Shown: positions 60,481 to 64,000 of the stretch, in pieces
How positions within the stretch are numbered: the stretch's first letter is position 1
How the letters are laid out: every line of letters begins with the position of its first letter
Assembly (NCBI RefSeq): GCF_028858725.1
Contig: NC_084760.1
Coordinates: forward strand, 56,755,367-56,819,366
DNA from: Colius striatus
Taxonomy: Eukaryota; Chordata; Aves; Coliiformes; Coliidae
Reading direction: 5' to 3'
Length of the DNA: 64,000 nucleotides
Translations under genes and position numbers: made by a program
The notes under the pieces: generated by a model
What the model was told of the DNA's origin: nothing
What the model saw: only the letters and a program-made list of their open reading frames with translations
The model's database searches: none

Positions 60481-60631
60481 GGGAGTGAAAGGAGTGTGTC
60501 CTCTCCTGAAGTGCAGGAGGGAGGAGGAGGAGTAAGAGGAGAAGTCCTCAGTATGAGGGAGAGAAAGCAGCCACTGCTAAAGCTCCTGCTTTTATCAAAA
60601 CCGATAATATCCGTGACCTTTAGCATGCTTC

Positions 60632-60647
60632 AAAAAAAAAAAAAAAA
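60632..60647. repeat. A16 homopolymer
   Basis: Run of 16 A upstream of HDDC2, about 30 bp before a CR1 copy. The two need not be related, since CR1 does not end in poly(A). Confidence 0.85.
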
Positions 60648-60679
60648 GCCCCCAATGACAGTAAATGATGCAAACTCAG

Positions 60680-61365
60680 AATATCATAGGATCATTATGG
60701 TTGGAGAAGACCTTTGAGATCATAGAGTCCAACCACTAACCTCACACTGCCAGGCTCATCTCTAAAGTAAACTGTATCCCTCAGTACTTCATCTATGCAT
60801 CTTCTGAATATCTCTGGGGATGATGACTCTACCACTTCCCTGGCCAGCCCATTCCAATGCTTAATAACCCTCTTGGTGAAAAAGTTCTTACTAATGTCCA
60901 ATCTAAACCTACCCTAGCGTAACTTAAATCCATTTCCTCATGTCCTATTATTTGTTACTTAGGAGAGAAGATATCAACCCTCACCTAACTACAGCTCCCC
61001 TTCAGGTAGTTGTAGAGAGTGATGGTGTCTCATCTCAGCCTCCTCTTCTCCATGCAAAACATCCCCAATTTGCTCGGCTGCACCTCAAAAGACTTGTTCT
61101 CTAGACACTTCATAAGCTTTGCTGCATATGTCTGGACACACTCCAGCACCTCAATGTTCTTCTTGTAGTGGGAGGCCCAGAACTGGACACAGTACTCGAG
61201 GTGCAGCCTTACCACTGCCAAGTACAAGGGGACAATCACCTCCCTAGTCCTCCTGGTCACACTTCCTGATATAGGCTAGGATATCATTGACCTTCTCAGC
61301 CATCTGGGCACACTGCTGGCTCATGTTCAGCTGGCTGTCGATTAACATCCACAGGTTCTTTTCTG
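60680..61365 (-). repeat. CR1 LINE upstream of HDDC2, minus orientation
   Basis: Begins atatcataggatcattatgg, then gagtccaaccactaacctca, catttcctcatgtcctatta, cagcctcctcttctccatgc. Minus translation shows [19 protein letters not shown] and [20 protein letters not shown]. It is the same subtype as 11417-12535. Confidence 0.92.
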
Positions 61366-62066
61366 CAGTCACTGATTGATTTTCTAATGCACTTAGTAGC
61401 AATTCTTCATTTGAACCCCTTGGAGCCATGAAAGCTCTGGAGACCTGAGGTTTCCCATGGTGTTAGAAAGAAAACTGCTGAGTGAAAGGATGACAACAAT
61501 GTAATTTAACATCATGGTGGGGAACAATTTCTCAGGCATCAGCTATAAATAATGTCTTCTCCTTTTTTTTAACTTGGATTTCATTAAAAGTATACATGAC
61601 ATATATATCATTTATGTGGGATAAAATGTACACAAAATACACTTGTACTTTATACAATCCCTGTAAATTGTTTCCAGTTGTATTTATGCATTTTTTATTT
61701 ATGTCATTTTCATGATATTTGTAATAGTTTGTAACATTTATGTAATTATCCAGTCATTCTGAGACAGTACTAGAGATAACATTTATGAGCTTTTCCAAGT
61801 ACTTATCAAATGCATCATATGTAGTATCAGATGCATGGACTGTAGGCTAGAGCGCCATAATATAGTACAAATTTTATCTCTATTAAAATCTAATGTGATT
61901 TTATTCTTGACAAAGCAGCCTGAAAACAAACAAATTTGAGATGCTCAACTCCTTGCAATTTTAAGCAGCTTTTTTATTTAGTTCAGAAACTTTAGCAAAG
62001 TCTCCCTACAAGATATTAAGGCTTAAATCTCAATCTTTCATCAGTCTCAGATGGTTGGTTTTGCTC

Positions 62067-62510
62067 TTTTTTTTTTTTTTTTTTTTTTTTCCTGGAACAG
62101 AGGCAATTCCAAAGGAGAAATACCAAATTAGTTGGTTATCGCAAAGTAATTATTATTTGGTAGCTGGAGATGGCGCTCTCTGCCCACAAATTTGTGCCTC
62201 GACCACGTTTGCTGCTGCCCAACGTCACGGTGAAGTTTTGTTTCAATTTCTTTTAAGAAACGGCGCTGGGGAAAGGGGGAAGCTTTACACACGACATGGT
62301 GATATAAAAATCGTTTCCACAGATGCCACATGTCTGAGGACAGACGCATTAACTACTCAAAAAGTGTTTATTGGTCAGCTTGTGGTTTATATAATATCAA
62401 GGATAACCTGTGGGCTTTCAAAAACTCTTCTGTGTTATGGCCAGCGTGGACATTGCAAACCTTGTGTTGGCGAAATATCTTCAAGAAAAGTAACTAATTG
62501 ATTTGGCTCA
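62067..62510 (-). other. Unidentified segment behind a T24 tract, retrocopy-like
   Basis: T24 (62067-62090) is followed by about 420 bp of higher-GC sequence with a few CG dinucleotides, unlike the AT-rich flank on its left. Read on the minus strand this is a body ending in a long A tail, as in a retrotransposed transcript. Open frames of 148 codons (plus) and 73 codons (minus) exist, but neither resembles a family I know. No AATAAA precedes the tail. It could equally be an unknown repeat. Confidence 0.35.
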
Positions 62511-62714
62511 TTTGTTGCCATCTGTTAGGGGAGTGAAAAAAAGGAAAGAAAGTTTTAAAAAGTGTACTGTATGTAGCAAAATGATTGTATATCACAGACC
62601 AAACTGGAAGGAACAGCAGCCCTGATGTCCTCCTGAAGAGCAAAAGGATCAAAGACTGTCTGCCAGACACCTGCCATAGAAATCGTCATTTTAGTTCTCC
62701 AGATTGTATTATCA

Positions 62715-62730
62715 TTTTTTTTTTTTTTTT
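62715..62730. repeat. T16 homopolymer
   Basis: Run of 16 T, 0.65 kb from the T24 tract; no element body recognised next to it. Confidence 0.85.
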
Positions 62731-63815
62731 AGCTGAGGCAATCTTAACAATGATGTAGAAGTAGCTGGTGAAAATCTGTTGCAAGAATATTCAGTAACAG
62801 TACAGAAAGGAACAAAACCCTGGAGTGACAGGTACGCGAGTGCCATGTGGCTCTCTCCCCTCTGCCACACACTTTGCAGATGCCAGACTGTGTGTCCTCA
62901 TGCCCAGGGAGCCCTGTGTTGCCTGACACAGAGTGTTGAAGCAGGTAAGAGAGCCACCATCCACTGATGTCTGTGCCAAGGGTTGGACATCTGATGAGAC
63001 CTACCCTATAGTTCAAGGTTATAGGAAGCAGTTTAACACTGATAGTGTTGACTATGACCTGCTCATGATCTGCAGATATTGAGTAAATCCAGTCAAGGGG
63101 TGAATGATACACAATTTGTGCTGTCTGTTAACATTCATTTGACCGTAGAGCCTAGTGTTCCAGGAGGGTCTGGCCTTGGGGTTTGGACAGAAATGCAGGT
63201 ACCTGTGTGTTGTTTGTAGGAGCGATGGATGTCACAAGGCTTTGCAGAGTTTTAGTTCCAAACATGTTCATGGGAACTGGTAATTACAATTAGTTGCATG
63301 TGGCTTATAAACTGTATAGACTTCTCTTTCCTGGCCTTTGTTAGGGGATGCTGCTGTGAAGGCTGGTAGACACAACCACTGCTGTTGGTCCATCTATTGG
63401 TACTTTGAGAGCTCAGGAGCTGTTCTGGTATTACAGTGCCAGAAAACCTGACAAGTCTGACAGGCTGTGTCTGAGGGATCACCCAACTGCCTCCCTCTGT
63501 ATTGCAGTCTCACTGCATAAGTTATTGGTCATTTGTGGAGCAGCCCAGGTGGCTGTTTCTTCTCCTGCCATTCAGCAGGACAGATGTGGCCATGACCTGC
63601 AATCTCCCTGAAGATGTATGGTGTGGAAGGAGGGGGGAACACAGCTTCACATGGATGGTGTGAGAGCTCTGTCATGAAACACTGCATCAGAACCACTACA
63701 TCAGAAAAATGTGAGGGAAGGAAAAGGAAAGGAGGAGATTGCTTCAGCCTTTGGTGAAATGTGTGCCAGCATCAATGGAAGGGAAGTCAGAAGGCAGAGG
63801 AGAAAGTACACTTAC

Positions 63816-63874
63816 CGTAGGCTTCCTGTAGTCGGCAATAGCTGACCAGAGTAGCCCTGCTCAGCGTAGGTGAC
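63816..63874 (-). other. Possible 59-bp exon of an unknown minus-strand transcript
   Basis: On the minus strand, tgtttcttttccgtagtgat cccacag is a fair acceptor and ggtaagtgt at the other end is a strong donor. The 59 bp between are balanced in composition. One frame reads VTYAEQGYSGQLLPTTGSLR and another GLLWSAIADYRKPT; I recognise neither. It could be a non-coding RNA exon, an upstream exon of HDDC2 or chance. Confidence 0.25.
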
Positions 63875-64000
63875 CTGTGGGATCACTACGGAAAAGAAAC
63901 ATGTTCTCGCTGCCGTTGCGTGACGTCTTGGGCTTTCTGTGATTAACAAGAGATTTTCTATCAGAACCTTTAGCCTAGCTAAACCTACAAAATGAAGAAA

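Larger units (their letters stand above)
61366..64000. other. Region upstream of HDDC2 without a recognised gene
   Basis: AT-rich at 61480-62040. Then a T24 tract with an unexplained segment (62067-62510), a T16 tract (62715-62730), and sequence to 64000 with no known repeat. A possible minus-strand exon at 63816-63874 is listed separately. In mammals the next gene on this side is HEY2, well beyond this range. Confidence 0.65.

Noticed and set aside
62055..62501. 148-codon frame starting with poly-Phe
   Set aside because: The start is the T24 tract and the rest matches nothing known. It is kept only as an unexplained segment, not as a gene.

Overview
This is a bird nuclear genome window. Fourteen fragments of the avian CR1 LINE, with its typical 3' end of attctgtgattct type, are scattered through it. 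The two protein-coding genes are split into short vertebrate-type exons with GT-AG junctions. Their pairing, TPD52L1 facing HDDC2, matches human chromosome 6q22.31. I cannot name the species. There is no prokaryotic, plasmid or CRISPR content, and no new multi-gene system.

Plus strand, left two thirds: TPD52L1 (tumour protein D52-like 1, D53). Six coding exons lie at 6047-6162, 16342-16490, 28851-28952, 39163-39201, 41230-41290 and 46193-46324. The first exon, with the start codon, must lie left of the window. A 3' UTR of about 1.7 kb ends at two AATAAA signals (47913 and 47970) followed by a GT-rich tract. The 39-bp exon at 39163 is an in-frame cassette carrying an RHSISMP sequence of 14-3-3-binding type.

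Minus strand, right part: HDDC2, an HD-domain 5'-deoxynucleotidase. It is complete in six exons (60193 down to 49993, 196 residues). It starts inside a CpG-rich promoter (about 59650-60480) and ends with an unusually close poly(A) signal. The two genes converge tail to tail, about 2 kb apart.

Introns and flanks hold CR1 fragments in both orientations, a probable solo endogenous-retrovirus LTR (36025-37116) with a 6-bp target-site duplication, purine-rich and homopolymer tracts, and two less certain repeats (about 14850-15480 and 17930-18330). The most unusual feature is a pair of related segments of about 86 bp (37993-38078 and 39591-39677). They lie on either side of the TPD52L1 cassette exon, and each keeps the same perfect 9-bp stem around a loop of identical 28-nt length. 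A separate perfect 11-bp hairpin lies just left of the first copy. Right of HDDC2, 60.5-64 kb has no recognised gene. It does hold a sequence behind a long T tract that resembles a tailed retrocopy, and a 59-bp segment with good minus-strand splice sites.
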